From Xanthostigma xanthostigma (Eukaryota > Arthropoda > Insecta > Raphidioptera > Raphidiidae), in the NCBI GenBank assembly GCA_963575645.1, contig OY754464.1, positions 9,548,001 through 9,612,000 on the forward strand: 64,000 bases of DNA, written 5' to 3'. Of the stretch, positions 10,031-20,654 are shown one piece after another. How positions within the stretch are numbered: the first letter of the stretch is position 1; each line of letters starts with the position of its first letter. The position numbers and the translations under genes were made by a program. Below the pieces are notes generated by a model, which worked only from the letters and a program-made list of their open reading frames with translations, did not search any database and had not been told where the DNA came from.

Positions 10031-10361
10031 TATAATACGCGCCACGGATCTAAAAGGTTCGGAAGTTAGTCACAAACAGCGTCGCAAGGCACATTTTATA
10101 GAGCCGTTGAGACTCCCACCACCTCCCAGCTATACCTGCACGGAACGTGTGCTCGTCGGTGATTGGCCGTGATCGCTCGTTGCCATTGTCACTTGTCGCT
10201 TTCCTGCTTTAAAGTACAGTCGAGTACCGCTATTGTCAATTCGTTACTGATATTTTAGTTTTGTTGAATTGCGAGTTTGTAGTTTTTCAACAGACTGTAC
10301 AAGCGCAAGCCCACATTCGCATCTAACTTCCGAGCCTTTTAGATTCGTGGCGAGTATTATA
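10031..10361. mobile_element. MITE family S, copy S1
   Basis: 331 bp with terminal inverted repeats of about 40 bp, opening TATAATACGCGCC and closing GGCGAGTATTATA. Copy S2 at 37559-37870 is the same sequence in the opposite orientation. No transposase. The target duplication is unclear, so superfamily is left open. Confidence 0.7.
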
Positions 10362-10687
10362 AAGATGTTTTTGCGTTTAAAATGTACTTCTCTTTTTGAA
10401 AATGTACCTATATTTATAATTTCTATATAACTTATAATTCTGATTTTAATGAAATAATCTATATTTATAATATTCCTTACCTCTTATTCATTTTGACCCT
10501 TGAGTTTGGTCCGAGACAAATAAAGGTTTAAAAAAATGATAGTTAAGTGAAACTTTCTAAGAATGTTTCTGACAACTTATATTTTGCTCTTGATATTAAC
10601 CACGTATAGGTTTATTCGAGGAAATTTTTCTAATAGGTAATGGACTAAAAATAACGAGCCATCAGGTTTAGCTAAATATACTTGAAA
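10362..10687. other. Unassigned AT-rich DNA
   Basis: Includes a possible retroposon tail (AATAAAGGTTTAAAAAAATG near 10520). Otherwise nothing recognised. Confidence 0.4.
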
Positions 10688-11153
10688 TTGACAATTTTCA
10701 CCGAAAATAAGTAGTTATGTATTTATTAGGTCCATTTGTTCTTCCTCCGAATAAATAGCGATAATTCAGTTCACCAAACATGATTATATTTATTACAGGT
10801 ATAAATCTATTCTGTCTTACTTTGAGGTTATGCATATTTATTCGCCTAATAAAATAATAATGGTCGCCACACAGATCATAATACCTAACCTATAAACGTG
10901 GAGTATTATATCTACAATTTGATCTTGTGAATTTATTTATGTGTAGTTTATTAACCTTTTTTGAAGTGTATAGTTGTAATTAAAGTTAGTGGAAGTTTTT
11001 TTTTTTTTTTTTTAACTTGAGAAACGTGCTCAGCAGCTTAGGCTATATGCACTCGGATGATTATAGGTAAGTGTATATAAATCATTATTCTGTAATTATA
11101 AATAAATAAATTAATGTTTTTGTCACTATCTGATTTAGATATTGCACATTTGA

Positions 11154-14100
11154 TTAGATTTTGTGTTTCAGGTTGGTGAGCTCCATGAACCGAAGTATCT
11201 TTGAGACGCTGGTGTCGTCATCCTTGAGGGCTTCTTCGAGTGAGTCAGGTACGTCTGCTTTGTTCCTTTCGTTTGTATATGTTGGGCATGATAAAAGTAT
11301 ATGTTCGACGGTAAGTTGGGTGTTGCATGCTTCGCAGATTGGAGGTGCTTCCTTTTTTAATATATACGAGTGAGTCAATTTTGTGTGGCCAATCCTCAGT
11401 CTGGTTAAAGCTGTTTCGTTTCCTCTTACACGTTGGGAGGATGTAATCATTTTTTTGGTGTCTTGCTTTATTGTTCTAAGCTTATTTGAGGTGGTGACAG
11501 ACCATAAATTATTCCATTCTTCAGTTATATTTCTTCTGTAATAAGTTTTGGCATCGCCTAAGGGGGTATTCAAAATTAAAGGATGAGAATCTTGCAGCGT
11601 CGCGTTTTTGGCCTCTTCGTCTACCCTTTCATTGCCAGGAATACCAGCGTGGCCGGGGATCCAAACGAACATGATGTTATGTTGGTTATGAAGAGAGAAA
11701 ATTGTATTGAGGATTTCGGTTAGGATAGGATTATGAGAGGAGGAGGGAGTATTTAGGGCGCTTATTGTGCTCCAGGAGTCAGTACAGATAAGGTATTTAT
11801 TTGGAGGGCGGAAGTTGATTTCTCTTAGTGCCAGTAAAATAGCGTAGAGTTCGGCTGAGTAAATGCTAAAAGTTTTAGGAAGACTATAGCTATGGATGGA
11901 GTCGCTAATTAGGTAAGCACAGGCTACTTTGTTGTCCCTTTTAGATCCGTCAGTATAGACGGGGATGAAATCTGGATAATTATTTAATATATTTAGAAAT
12001 TCTTTTTGGTAGATAATCGGGAGAGTTGAATCTTTGGCATATTTGTGGAGCTTCTCTATAATTTGTACTTTCGTTTTTGACCATGGTGGAAAGACTGGTT
12101 TGACATATAGCATGATTTTGCTTATTTCGCAGTTTTTGAAATTTTCAAAGTATGGCTTTTTAGTTCTTTTTTGTTTATTATAGAGTGCCTGATATTGCGG
12201 TGTTATAAGGTTGCTTCTGATAGGATGATTCTCTTGGCTTGCTATTTTTAAGGTGTGGTTGAGGCACAGTTGTGTTCTTCTATATTTAAGGGGAGGTTCC
12301 CCAGCTTCACTGCATAGGCTGAGAACAGGACTAGTATGGAAAGCACCGGTTGATAATTTTATTCCCTGGTGGTGGATAGGGTCTAGTTTCTTTAATATGG
12401 TGTTTGTGGCGGAATTATAAATTTGGCAGCAAAAGTCTAGCACTGAGAGAATGGTAGTTTTATATATTTTTAGCAGACAATTTCTGTCGGCTCCCCAATT
12501 TTGTTTATTTAAGGTTTTTAATAGATTTAATCTTAAATTGCACTTTGATTTAATTTCGGCTATATGTTTTTTCCAGGAGAGTTGATGATCATATACTAAT
12601 CCTAGGAATCGTCTTTCACTTTTGAATTCTAAGACAACGTTATTTAGTTTTAGAACTGGGTTTTTAATTGGTTTAATTAGTTTGTTAAAATTTATACACG
12701 TAGTTTTTTCAGGGGTAAAGTCGAGACCATTATTGCTGGCCCATTCTGTTAAATCGTTTATTGCAACTTGTAATTTATTATGCGCGTATTTTATATTATT
12801 CGTTCTTATGTATATTATAAGGTCGTCGGCGTAGAGGAGGTGTTGAACTGGGGGTTTGAGGATTGAGCTCAGTGAGTTGATAGCTATTTGGAAAAGAATT
12901 GGACTTATTACAGAGCCCTGTGGAATGCCATTTGTAGAATGTCTGGTGTCTGAGAAGCAGTTATTTATTTTTGTTTTGAATGTTCGGTCTGTAAGAAAAT
13001 TTTCTATAAAAAGAGGCAAGTGCCCTTTTAGACCCCATTTATGAATTTGTCGCATTATCGTGTTTTTCCAAAGGCGATCGAAAGCTTTGTGAATGTCGAA
13101 GAAAATGGCGAATACTTGTTGTTTATTGACAAATGCGTTGCTGATTTCATTTGTAAAGATGGTATGAACGTCTAGTATAGATCGATTCTTTCTGAATCCG
13201 AATTGATTGTTGGATAATAAGTTGTTGCTTTCTAGGATCCATTGTAGTCTGTTGGCTACCATCCTTTCAAATATCTTACACATTGGACTGGTGATGGAGA
13301 TTGGTCGGTAATTGTTAAGATCTAGTTTGTTTTTGTCTGGTTTAGGGATGGGTATAATTATAGATTTTTTCCATTGCGTAGGTAAAGCGTCAGTATGCCA
13401 AAAAATGTTGAATGTTTTTAATATGTATTCCAATTCATATGTGGGGATGTGTTTAAGCGTTTCAGGATATATATTGTCCGGACCGGGTGTATTTCGCTTG
13501 ATTTTCCGGATAGCTGTAGTCAGTTCTTTTAGACTAAAATCAGAGTTGTATGGTTCGGAATTGTCAGATGTAAAATCCTGATTGCCTATACAGCTTTTTT
13601 TCAGTAATGAGTTGAGATTTCTGCAGCCATCTCCGGAAATTTCTTCAAAATGAAGAGAAAAAGCTTGCGTGATTTGTTTCTCGTCAGTGATTACCTTGCT
13701 ATTGCTGATTACAGCAGGTATGTAAGTTTTATTTTTTTTATTTCTAATTTTGTTAATTTTATCCCAGATTTCTTTAGTGGGAGTGGATGAGTTAATTGAC
13801 GATAGGTAATTTATCCAGCTTTCAGCTTTGGCTTTTTTTGTTAGATATCTGACCCTTGCTTTTGTTTTTTTATAGTTTATTTTTGATTCTGTTGTCTTTA
13901 ATTTTATAAATTGTCGGAGTGATCTTTTCCTTGCTTTAACGGCTTCCGCGATCTCATTATTCCACCATGGGACAGATTTTGATTTAATTTTTGAAGTAGG
14001 TACTGAATTGTTTTGAGCTTCTTTGATAACGTCGTATATATGTTGTAATCTTTCATATGGATCGTTGGTTTTTAGGTCGAATTTTAGTAATTCTGTATAT

Positions 14101-14810
14101 AATTCCCAATTTGCTTTTTTGAAATTGATTATTTTTTGAGGCGTTTGAGACGGAGATAGATCTGCCAAGGTGATTATAATAGGGAAATGATCGCTGTGAC
14201 AGGGGTCGGGGTGTATGTCCCATTGAAGGATGGGAGTAAGTGAGGTAGATGATATTGACAGATCAATGGTGGAGGTGTTTCCTGTGGCGGTACTTATATG
14301 TGTGGCTTGACCGTTGTTAATTAGGCAGAGATTGGGGTCGTTAGATAGAATCTTCTCAATTATTTTCCCTTTATTGTTGGTGCTGGTACTTCCCCACATA
14401 CCATTGTGTGCATTGAAGTCGCCCATTAAGATGAAAGGAGCAGGTAGTTGTGTTATTAAGTTTGTTAGGTCATCTTCACTGAGGTTGGAGTCGGGTGGAA
14501 TATAAAGGTTACATATGGTAAAGTTCAGATTTTGTGTGATGATTCTCGTGGCAACTGCTTGAAGATGTGTTTGTAGTGGTACAGTTGAATGATGAAGAGT
14601 AGAGTGCGTAAAGAGGAGAGTACCTCCTTTGGCTCTGGGTCCTGAGATATCGTCAAATCTGTTAACTGAGTAACCTTTGAGAGAGACAGAATTATTAGGT
14701 TTAAGGTGAGTTTCCTGTAATGCAATGATTTTAGGTTGATAATCTGAAATTAACTGTTTGAATTCTATATAATTATTGTAGTATCCGTTAAGATTCCATT
14801 GTATAATCAT
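11154..14810 (-). CDS. LINE ORF2: endonuclease, reverse transcriptase, RNase H
   Basis: 1218 residues. The N-terminal apurinic-type endonuclease (about 1-220) has QWNLNG, LQETHL, a GDFNAHN box near 127 and SDHFP near 208; it nicks the target DNA. The reverse transcriptase (about 460-740) has KPDKNKLDLNNYRPIS, FDIHKAFDRLW, GIPQGSVISPILF and the catalytic LLYADDLI near 660; it copies the element RNA at the nick. RNase H (about 945-1075) has YTDGSK, SAELYAI, TDSWS and WIPGHAGIPGNERVD. The C-terminus has a CEAC...H....C zinc-binding motif near 1158. No stop or gap interrupts it, so it could be functional. The start ATG lies 14 bp after the ORF1 stop, suggesting reinitiation. Confidence 0.93.
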   Translation of the reverse strand: MIIQWNLNGYYNNYIEFKQLISDYQPKIIALQETHLKPNNSVSLKGYSVNRFDDISGPRAKGGTLLFTHSTLHHSTVPLQTHLQAVATRIITQNLNFTICNLYIPPDSNLSEDDLTNLITQLPAPFILMGDFNAHNGMWGSTSTNNKGKIIEKILSNDPNLCLINNGQATHISTATGNTSTIDLSISSTSLTPILQWDIHPDPCHSDHFPIIITLADLSPSQTPQKIINFKKANWELYTELLKFDLKTNDPYERLQHIYDVIKEAQNNSVPTSKIKSKSVPWWNNEIAEAVKARKRSLRQFIKLKTTESKINYKKTKARVRYLTKKAKAESWINYLSSINSSTPTKEIWDKINKIRNKKNKTYIPAVISNSKVITDEKQITQAFSLHFEEISGDGCRNLNSLLKKSCIGNQDFTSDNSEPYNSDFSLKELTTAIRKIKRNTPGPDNIYPETLKHIPTYELEYILKTFNIFWHTDALPTQWKKSIIIPIPKPDKNKLDLNNYRPISITSPMCKIFERMVANRLQWILESNNLLSNNQFGFRKNRSILDVHTIFTNEISNAFVNKQQVFAIFFDIHKAFDRLWKNTIMRQIHKWGLKGHLPLFIENFLTDRTFKTKINNCFSDTRHSTNGIPQGSVISPILFQIAINSLSSILKPPVQHLLYADDLIIYIRTNNIKYAHNKLQVAINDLTEWASNNGLDFTPEKTTCINFNKLIKPIKNPVLKLNNVVLEFKSERRFLGLVYDHQLSWKKHIAEIKSKCNLRLNLLKTLNKQNWGADRNCLLKIYKTTILSVLDFCCQIYNSATNTILKKLDPIHHQGIKLSTGAFHTSPVLSLCSEAGEPPLKYRRTQLCLNHTLKIASQENHPIRSNLITPQYQALYNKQKRTKKPYFENFKNCEISKIMLYVKPVFPPWSKTKVQIIEKLHKYAKDSTLPIIYQKEFLNILNNYPDFIPVYTDGSKRDNKVACAYLISDSIHSYSLPKTFSIYSAELYAILLALREINFRPPNKYLICTDSWSTISALNTPSSSHNPILTEILNTIFSLHNQHNIMFVWIPGHAGIPGNERVDEEAKNATLQDSHPLILNTPLGDAKTYYRRNITEEWNNLWSVTTSNKLRTIKQDTKKMITSSQRVRGNETALTRLRIGHTKLTHSYILKKEAPPICEACNTQLTVEHILLSCPTYTNERNKADVPDSLEEALKDDDTSVSKILRFMELTNLKHKI

Positions 14811-14824
14811 CGTTTAGATTGATT

Positions 14825-16384
14825 TTAATAATTACCACTCGAATTCAGTTCTTCTTCGGTGTTAGTGGCGGTATCATCAATGGCAGAATCGTTAATTATT
14901 ATTTGATTGATTTTTCTAATATATCGAGTGAAGGTAGCTTTGGCTAATTTGCTCTGAAGTTCCGGGTATAGTTTGGTTAACATGTCGATAATGTCTCGAG
15001 GGTCATTTGTATGCTTGCTGATGGCAACGGCTATATCGGAGTAGTTCTTCGGCTCTGTCAATAATTCGGTTAGCTGGTCGTAAGATATGATAAAATTATC
15101 TTTCTGGTTGTCAATTATTGGCTTTAAAATGTTCATTTGGGCGATTAGGTTATCAGCAGTCGTTTTTTTTATTCTTCTGCGTTTTTGTGTGTTTTGATCT
15201 TTAGTTTTGTATGATTTTTTAACATTCGGTGGGTTGGTGGGCATGGCGAATAGACCCTCTTCTTCTATTTCATTATTGGAAATTTGGCTGAATGAGGGGG
15301 GATGAGAAAGTATTTCTTCTTGAGGTAAAGGAGAGTTCTCCGATGAAGAGGTGATGTGTACTCTTTTAAGTTGGGTGCTGGTCTCACAATCCATTTCGTT
15401 TTTACCAGCCCTATCATCTGAGAGAGACGTTTGATGGGGTATTCTAATTTTTGGTGGAACAGAATGAACCTGAGCTTCAACTGTTATTGTATTGTTTTGT
15501 GGCATGAAGTTATCCGGTCTAGAACTATTGTTGTCCAGTTGTGAGTTGGGTGTTGTGCGCTCGGAAATATTTTTCCTTGGGCATCTCGATGTTGAATGGG
15601 ATGTGGCGTAGCATTGTCCACATTTGTTTTCTTCTGTATTTAGGTAGATTTTGTATATTTCTCCATTAGATTCTATGTTTATTGCGTAGGGAATGTTCTC
15701 GATTGGTGTGATATATGTCATTTTCCTAGATGTTTTAATATGTTGGAGCTTGGGGTTATTCGTATAGATTCGTATGTCCGTTATTTCCGTTAATATGGAA
15801 ATGTTGTGTTCATTTAGTGATTTTTCTAGTTGTTCGTTATCTATTATTGGCTGAACTCCTGAGATGATTAGTTTCATACCTGGATTTATCAGTCGTCTGG
15901 TTGGTACTATTTTATTTCTGATGTTTATTGTGGGGTAATTGGTTATGAAGTCGTTAACAATTTTTTTGTTTTTCAGGTAGAGGCAAATGCGATCCTGGGA
16001 CATCTTGAAAGCGTGTGTTATGTTCGTTGGAGATATTACGTCAGCTACTGCTTCAATGTAATCGATGACAGTCAATTCGGCTAGAGCAGGTAAAATAATC
16101 GCATTGTCTTTGGTTGGTTTGTTTGGGCGAACTATGGCATCTGAGTAGGATTTCGCTACGTTTTCGGTTGGAATAGCGTTGGAAGTATTGGGGTTATCAC
16201 CAGGTAAGTGGTTTTTATTATTAGATTGATTTTCAGGTTGGCTATTTATGTTTACATTAGATGCTACGTATTTGCTAGTGGGAGTGCGTAAATGGGGGAA
16301 TTGATTGATATTGAGTAGAGAGTGGTCGGAAGTTTCAGGGGTAGTTGCTGGTTTAGTGTGAGAAGCGTTATTATTTTTAATCAT
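14825..16384 (-). CDS. LINE ORF1: RNA-binding, Gag-like protein
   Basis: 519 residues, starting at ATG 16384. The N-terminal 100 residues are N/S/T-rich and low in complexity. A folded region (about 105-250) is followed by one CCHC zinc knuckle, CGQCYATSHSTSRC, near 250-265, as in nucleocapsid-like ORF1 proteins of I-group LINEs. A basic run QKRRRIKK near residue 400 could be a nuclear-localisation signal. It should coat element RNA and help target-primed reverse transcription. Identification rests on position, knuckle and pairing with ORF2. Confidence 0.85.
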   Translation of the reverse strand: MIKNNNASHTKPATTPETSDHSLLNINQFPHLRTPTSKYVASNVNINSQPENQSNNKNHLPGDNPNTSNAIPTENVAKSYSDAIVRPNKPTKDNAIILPALAELTVIDYIEAVADVISPTNITHAFKMSQDRICLYLKNKKIVNDFITNYPTINIRNKIVPTRRLINPGMKLIISGVQPIIDNEQLEKSLNEHNISILTEITDIRIYTNNPKLQHIKTSRKMTYITPIENIPYAINIESNGEIYKIYLNTEENKCGQCYATSHSTSRCPRKNISERTTPNSQLDNNSSRPDNFMPQNNTITVEAQVHSVPPKIRIPHQTSLSDDRAGKNEMDCETSTQLKRVHITSSSENSPLPQEEILSHPPSFSQISNNEIEEEGLFAMPTNPPNVKKSYKTKDQNTQKRRRIKKTTADNLIAQMNILKPIIDNQKDNFIISYDQLTELLTEPKNYSDIAVAISKHTNDPRDIIDMLTKLYPELQSKLAKATFTRYIRKINQIIINDSAIDDTATNTEEELNSSGNY

Positions 16385-16752
16385 TTTAATTGGGTTGTTT
16401 ATAGTTATAGACTAGACTGCAATTTTTATAAATATAAAATCTATTAACTGTGACTTGATTTAGGTGGAGCGCACCGCGCTCGAGCGCGCGCGTCAAGTCA
16501 ACTGTTTATAGTTAATTATTATTTGTACGTATTTTATTAATAATTAAATAAAACAATTTAATTAGATAAATGTACTATTTGTATTTTTGTTAGCTAATCA
16601 ATCATAGTTAATCACTCACCATACTGGAAATATTACACTATAAAGCACAATTCACTGTAATTTTAGGTAATAAAAAAATTAGGTGTAAGTAAATTAATTG
16701 ATATTGAGCTCAAACACGTCCGTACTGTAACAAGTTCAGAGGTAGAATCTCC
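16385..16752 (-). other. 5' UTR / internal promoter region of the LINE
   Basis: Minus-strand leader between the insertion point and the ORF1 start. LINEs of this group usually carry an internal promoter here; I cannot point to one with confidence. A GC-rich palindromic patch GAGCGCGCGCGTC lies near 16480. Confidence 0.5.
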
Positions 16753-17030
16753 AGTGGAAGTTTTGTGTGCAATTAGGTTAGGATAAAACATTATGTTGTG
16801 AAACTTTTTTTGACGTTTACACTAACGCCATCGGTAGAATTTTTGGATGAACGTCAAAATACTCAACAAAAAGAGCAAGGAGTATAGTGCAGTGTATACT
16901 TATTCTTTAACTAACTTTTCTACCTGATAATTTGCTTAGTGAATTGAAAGTAAATTTTATTCGAACGAATAAATTTGTTCAGAGATTAGTAACTTTTACC
17001 TTTAATAGTGTTCGGTGAATATGGGCATAA

Positions 17031-17565
17031 GTACTTCCTAATTTGTGCTGATGCCTATTTTTTCCCAATCGGGAGATTAAACTTTGAATTCATATTAAAG
17101 GTTACTCATTAGGCACAATAGTTTAGGTGTTGTTTCGATCGAAATAAGTTTCGTTCTTGCGCGAAGCCCTAACAGTGATTACTGATTAGTGTTTTTATTT
17201 ATGAGCATTTTTATGATGCACCCAATACAATGAATTAGATACACGAATATATGTATACTAGATATTATATTTGTAAACTTTCAAACAATACAATGAGTTA
17301 ATTGAAATCGTGTGTACAAAACAAACACACATTTGTATATTATACATAGATAAGTATGTAACTGTACATAATATGTCTATACAAAGAATAACATCTCTAT
17401 TATCTATCAACATTCACTATCATACTTTAATGTAATGGCATTTATGTACTTTACATGTGGTGTGTACTAAACTAAATTAGAACATTTTCGAAAGCGCTGA
17501 CCACAATACGATGATAATGTTGATAATTTTGAACAGTGCACATTATTCCCCATATATAAACAAAC
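17031..17565. other. Unassigned AT-rich DNA
   Basis: No gene or shared repeat recognised. Confidence 0.4.
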
Positions 17566-18430
17566 TAGCTTTTACCCGCGACTTCGTCCGCATGGAATCG
17601 GTGTGTACCTACAATTGACATAATTGATTAAGGAGGTTGAGCCGTTTTACGAAGATAATGAAAAAAATCTGAAATAAAGTTTTTTAATAGATTTTTTTAT
17701 GACAAAATTTTCTGTAAAAAATCCAAAATCATTAGGAGATTTATAAAGTTAAAAATTAAAAAAAACCTTCACATGTAGTTTTATGGAAAACATGTCAACC
17801 TAGCATGCAAACGGTACATTTTAATTTTTTGCAAATAACCAAATAATGTCAGCAGTTCCGAAAAATAACTATGTAAAGCATCGATGTCTTCATATTTTAA
17901 TATTTTTTTCCAATTTAATTAGGAGACTTTTAATCAATAAAAAAAATATTAAACCTTAGCACTTTTTGATTATGGACTTTTATTCTTGACAATTTTAACA
18001 ATTTTAACTGAATTTTCAACTTTTTAATGAATTAATTTTAATTTTTATTACTTCTAATTACTTTTTTTAATTATTTACTGCAAAAAATATGTAAAATACA
18101 GATATTTACATAAATTTATTTTTTCTAACCTAACTTTGTACAAAAAAGTCAAAAGTTAGTCCATTAAGTAAAATACTAAAATAATTAATTAATATTAAAA
18201 ATAAAAATGTATTTATGCCTTTATGATAATAATTTATTGGTATCATCGACTTATAACCTTTTGTAAAAATTTATTATGGAAATTATAGAATTCGACTTAC
18301 TTTTGAATGGGACTGTAACGGATCAACCTCCTTAAGCTAAGTATTTCCATATTAAATTTCATCACAATCGGCACAGCGGTTTGACCGTGAAAGTATGGAT
18401 AATGTCAATCAAATGTTTCGTTCTTATAAT
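17566..18430 (-). repeat. Degenerate Helitron- or LINE-tail-like repeat, interrupted
   Basis: Begins CTAGCTTTTACCCGCGACTT, a start common to dispersed insect repeats, and continues after the TTAA insertion at 18332 with TTTCATCACAATCGGCACAG and a GTTTGACCGTGAAAG block. The assignment to Helitron or a LINE tail is not settled. Confidence 0.35.
17632..18331. mobile_element. TTAA-type MITE, 700 bp
   Basis: Inverted ends GGAGGTTGAGCCGTT and AACGGATCAACCTCC, flanked by TTAA at 17628-17631 and 18332-18335. TTAA duplication is the mark of piggyBac-type transposition. The interior is very AT-rich and non-coding. Confidence 0.65.
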
Positions 18431-18483
18431 TTTATGCATAATTGCAAACAAGAATTAAAGAAAAAAAAAATGAGTGCAGGTAA

Positions 18484-18556
18484 AATAGTATTCGCCTCGG
18501 GCATCATGGCGCGCAGTGCAATAATATCAAACTTTCGACCCTTGTGATGTAATATT
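18484..18556. repeat. Fragment of repeat family V
   Basis: Shares TTCGCCTCGGGCATCATGG and the following CGCAGTG block with V copy 2. Only one hairpin arm is left. Confidence 0.5.
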
Positions 18557-19084
18557 ACTATTTATTGCTTGAAGAGCGTTGCTTTTTAGAAGAGTCCTGC
18601 ATTTTCGCATGTCATTACAAATTCATGATCCAAGTCACCTGATAGTCGGTACTATGATAATCGATTCGTGTTGCTGTTGACTTTCCGCTACGTCATTGGA
18701 CAGGTACAAGAGAGTTGGGGCAAATGTTTCAACATCAGATCATGTACAGTCGACGATTCGAAACATTCAGCATGCCGAACATTGCGTCCAGAACACGATT
18801 CGATTTGTTCAACTGGCCTAGCCTAGTCAATCCGATACAAAATACATAAAACATAAACCAATATAGCCATATCATGATTGGTGCTTGTAAAACTAAATTA
18901 TAATATCAGGCTATTGCAATGGGGTACTGATAGGCCTCTTACGATAATACTGCCCACCGAAAATATAAATGTGAAAAAAATCGGCCAAGTTCAGTATGAA
19001 ATAAACGCGCACCGAGGGTTCGGTACAAACGAACTGTAACAGTTTGATATACCAAAATTGAAAGTCAAAGTTATTTTATTACTT
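18557..19084. other. Unassigned DNA with a short repeat scrap
   Basis: Near 18979-19030 is a scrap related to the ends of the 61521-62766 foldback (CGCGCACCGAGGGTTC). The rest is unrecognised. Confidence 0.4.
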
Positions 19085-19085
19085 A

Positions 19086-19441
19086 CTAGCGGTCTCGCCA
19101 GATTTCACCCTCGGGTGCAAAAGAACGAATGGGGGTAGGGACATGAGTACGCACATTCATCTTAGATTACCGAGATAAATGTTGTGTCCAAATTTCATGA
19201 TGATTGAAGTTACCGTTCAAAAGTTTTTGTCGGACGGACAAATGAGTTACATTTTGCAACATTTCTCATTTATGCTCTGCTCCTATTAGTCATAGCGTGA
19301 TATTATATAGCCTATAGCCTTCCTCGATAAATGAGCTATCCAACAAATTTTTTTTTTCAATTCGAACAAGTAGTTCCTGAGATTAGCGCGTTCAACCAAC
19401 CAAACAAACAAACTCTTCAGCTTTATATATATTAGTATAGA
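19086..19441 (-). mobile_element. Non-autonomous Helitron A, tRNA-less copy
   Basis: On the minus strand it starts TCTATACTAATA and ends in CTAG between A and T, the Helitron signature, preceded by a GC-rich hairpin region. It lacks the central tRNA-like part present in three other copies. Confidence 0.7.
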
Positions 19442-19693
19442 TAAGCATTAAAATTTGAACCAGATTTGTAAGTGGTGACTGAAAAAAGGAATGAATAATA
19501 CTGCATTGTACATCGAAATTGCAAATAATTTTATAATCGCAAAAAAATATGTTTTTTTTGTGAAGTAACTACAAACTTACGGTTTTCGAATACATACATT
19601 GTTTATCACTATACATATTTGCTTTATATTTATAGACGTCTATAAGTGAGAAAGGCCACTCCTGTACCTCCTGTACCTCTATAAGTTAAGATT

Positions 19694-20105
19694 ATTCGTC
19701 CCTGCAAATACCCCCAGCACCCTTCATCTCAAATCTTTTCCCCTCGCCTAAAAACGGTTCGCGCTCTCCCGACGCTATTTTTAAAGCTAAAGGGTTCTGG
19801 TAAACGCCAAAAGAAAGACAAAGAATCAGACTACAGATCCTTCAGGCAAATTTTTTGAAAAAAAATTCCTGAAAAAACTTACAACCTTTTGAAAAAAATA
19901 ATAAGTTACGTAATATTTCACACGCAGGCGAAACTGTTTTTCAAAAAATTCGCCTGAAGGATCTGTAGTCTGATTCTTTGTCTTTCATTTGGCGTTTACC
20001 AGAACCCTCTAGCTTTAAAAATAGCGTCGGGAGAGCGCGGACCGTTTTTAGGCGAGGAGAAAAGATTTGAGATGAAGGGTGCAGGGGGTATTTGCAGGGA
20101 CGAAT
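19694..20105. repeat. Long foldback, arms about 170 bp
   Basis: The left arm 19694-19862 and right arm 19936-20105 are nearly perfect reverse complements, with a 73-bp AT-rich spacer. A transcript would form a long double-stranded hairpin. Outer flanks are not obviously duplicated. Confidence 0.85.
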
Positions 20106-20319
20106 ACTCTTAATGAAAAACCTCCATAAGCGAAAAAGATATCGGTCCCTTGACCTCTTGCTTATTCAGGTTCGACTGTATATGCATAATCAATGTTGCC
20201 GAACTTGGCTGATACACAACCGTGTGTCTATAAAATACAATTGTTAAGATAGGCCACTTCTATCTGTACCATGTCCTCTGTACAGTGTATTTATAGTACA
20301 TGGAAACTAATTTTTATCC

Positions 20320-20565
20320 ACGCTTTCGTTTGCGAAAACATTTTCAAGCGTATTTCACAAAGTTCCTAGTGAAATTAAAGACCTGCCTCTATCACCTTTT
20401 AAAAGTCAATCAAAAAAAATATTTAATAGAAAAATGTCTTTAATGTATTGACGAGTTCTAATTTTATTTGTATTTTAATTATTGTATATGTGGGTAATGT
20501 ATATTGACATATTTCATCAGCTTTTAAGCTACTCTCGAAATAAATCTATCTATCTATCTATGAGT
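20320..20565 (+). pseudogene. LINE 3' end with ORF2 C-terminal scrap
   Basis: A frame reads VFHKVPSEIKDLPLSPFKS... to a stop at about 20450, the usual C-terminal block of non-LTR ORF2. A 3' UTR and a (CTAT)n tail at about 20543-20562 follow. Strongly 5'-truncated. Clade not resolved. Confidence 0.5.
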
Positions 20566-20654
20566 TAAACGTACCCTAAGTTTGGGTATTATCATAGTAG
20601 AGTCAATTGCATTCGCATTCGCAAAATATTTTACAAATATTAATATCAGAAATA

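Larger units (their letters stand above)
11000..16752 (-). mobile_element. Full-length I-type LINE, both ORFs open
   Basis: About 5.75 kb. A 12-bp duplication AGTGGAAGTTTT lies at 10988-10999 and 16753-16764. The 3' end on the minus strand is a run of A (T at 10996-11013 on plus). A 5' UTR of about 368 bp precedes ORF1 (16384 to 14825); 14 bases separate the ORF1 stop from the ORF2 start at 14810. The endonuclease-RT-RNase H order and a CCHC-bearing ORF1 fit the I group; LOA-type is the alternative. Two open frames, clear TSD and intact tail indicate a recent, possibly active insertion into MITE M2. Confidence 0.9.
10688..17027 (-). mobile_element. MITE family M, copy M2 (split by the LINE)
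   Basis: The right end reads GGTGAATATGGGCA followed by TAA (17028-17030), the reverse complement of the M1 start. The left end near 10688 is a decayed CACCGAA tip. The element's own sequence is 10688-10999 and 16753-17027; the LINE fills the gap. Alignment with M1 across the break is direct. Confidence 0.65.

Noticed and set aside
11161-14505. Several plus-strand frames of 60-90 residues
   Set aside because: Antisense shadows of LINE ORF2.
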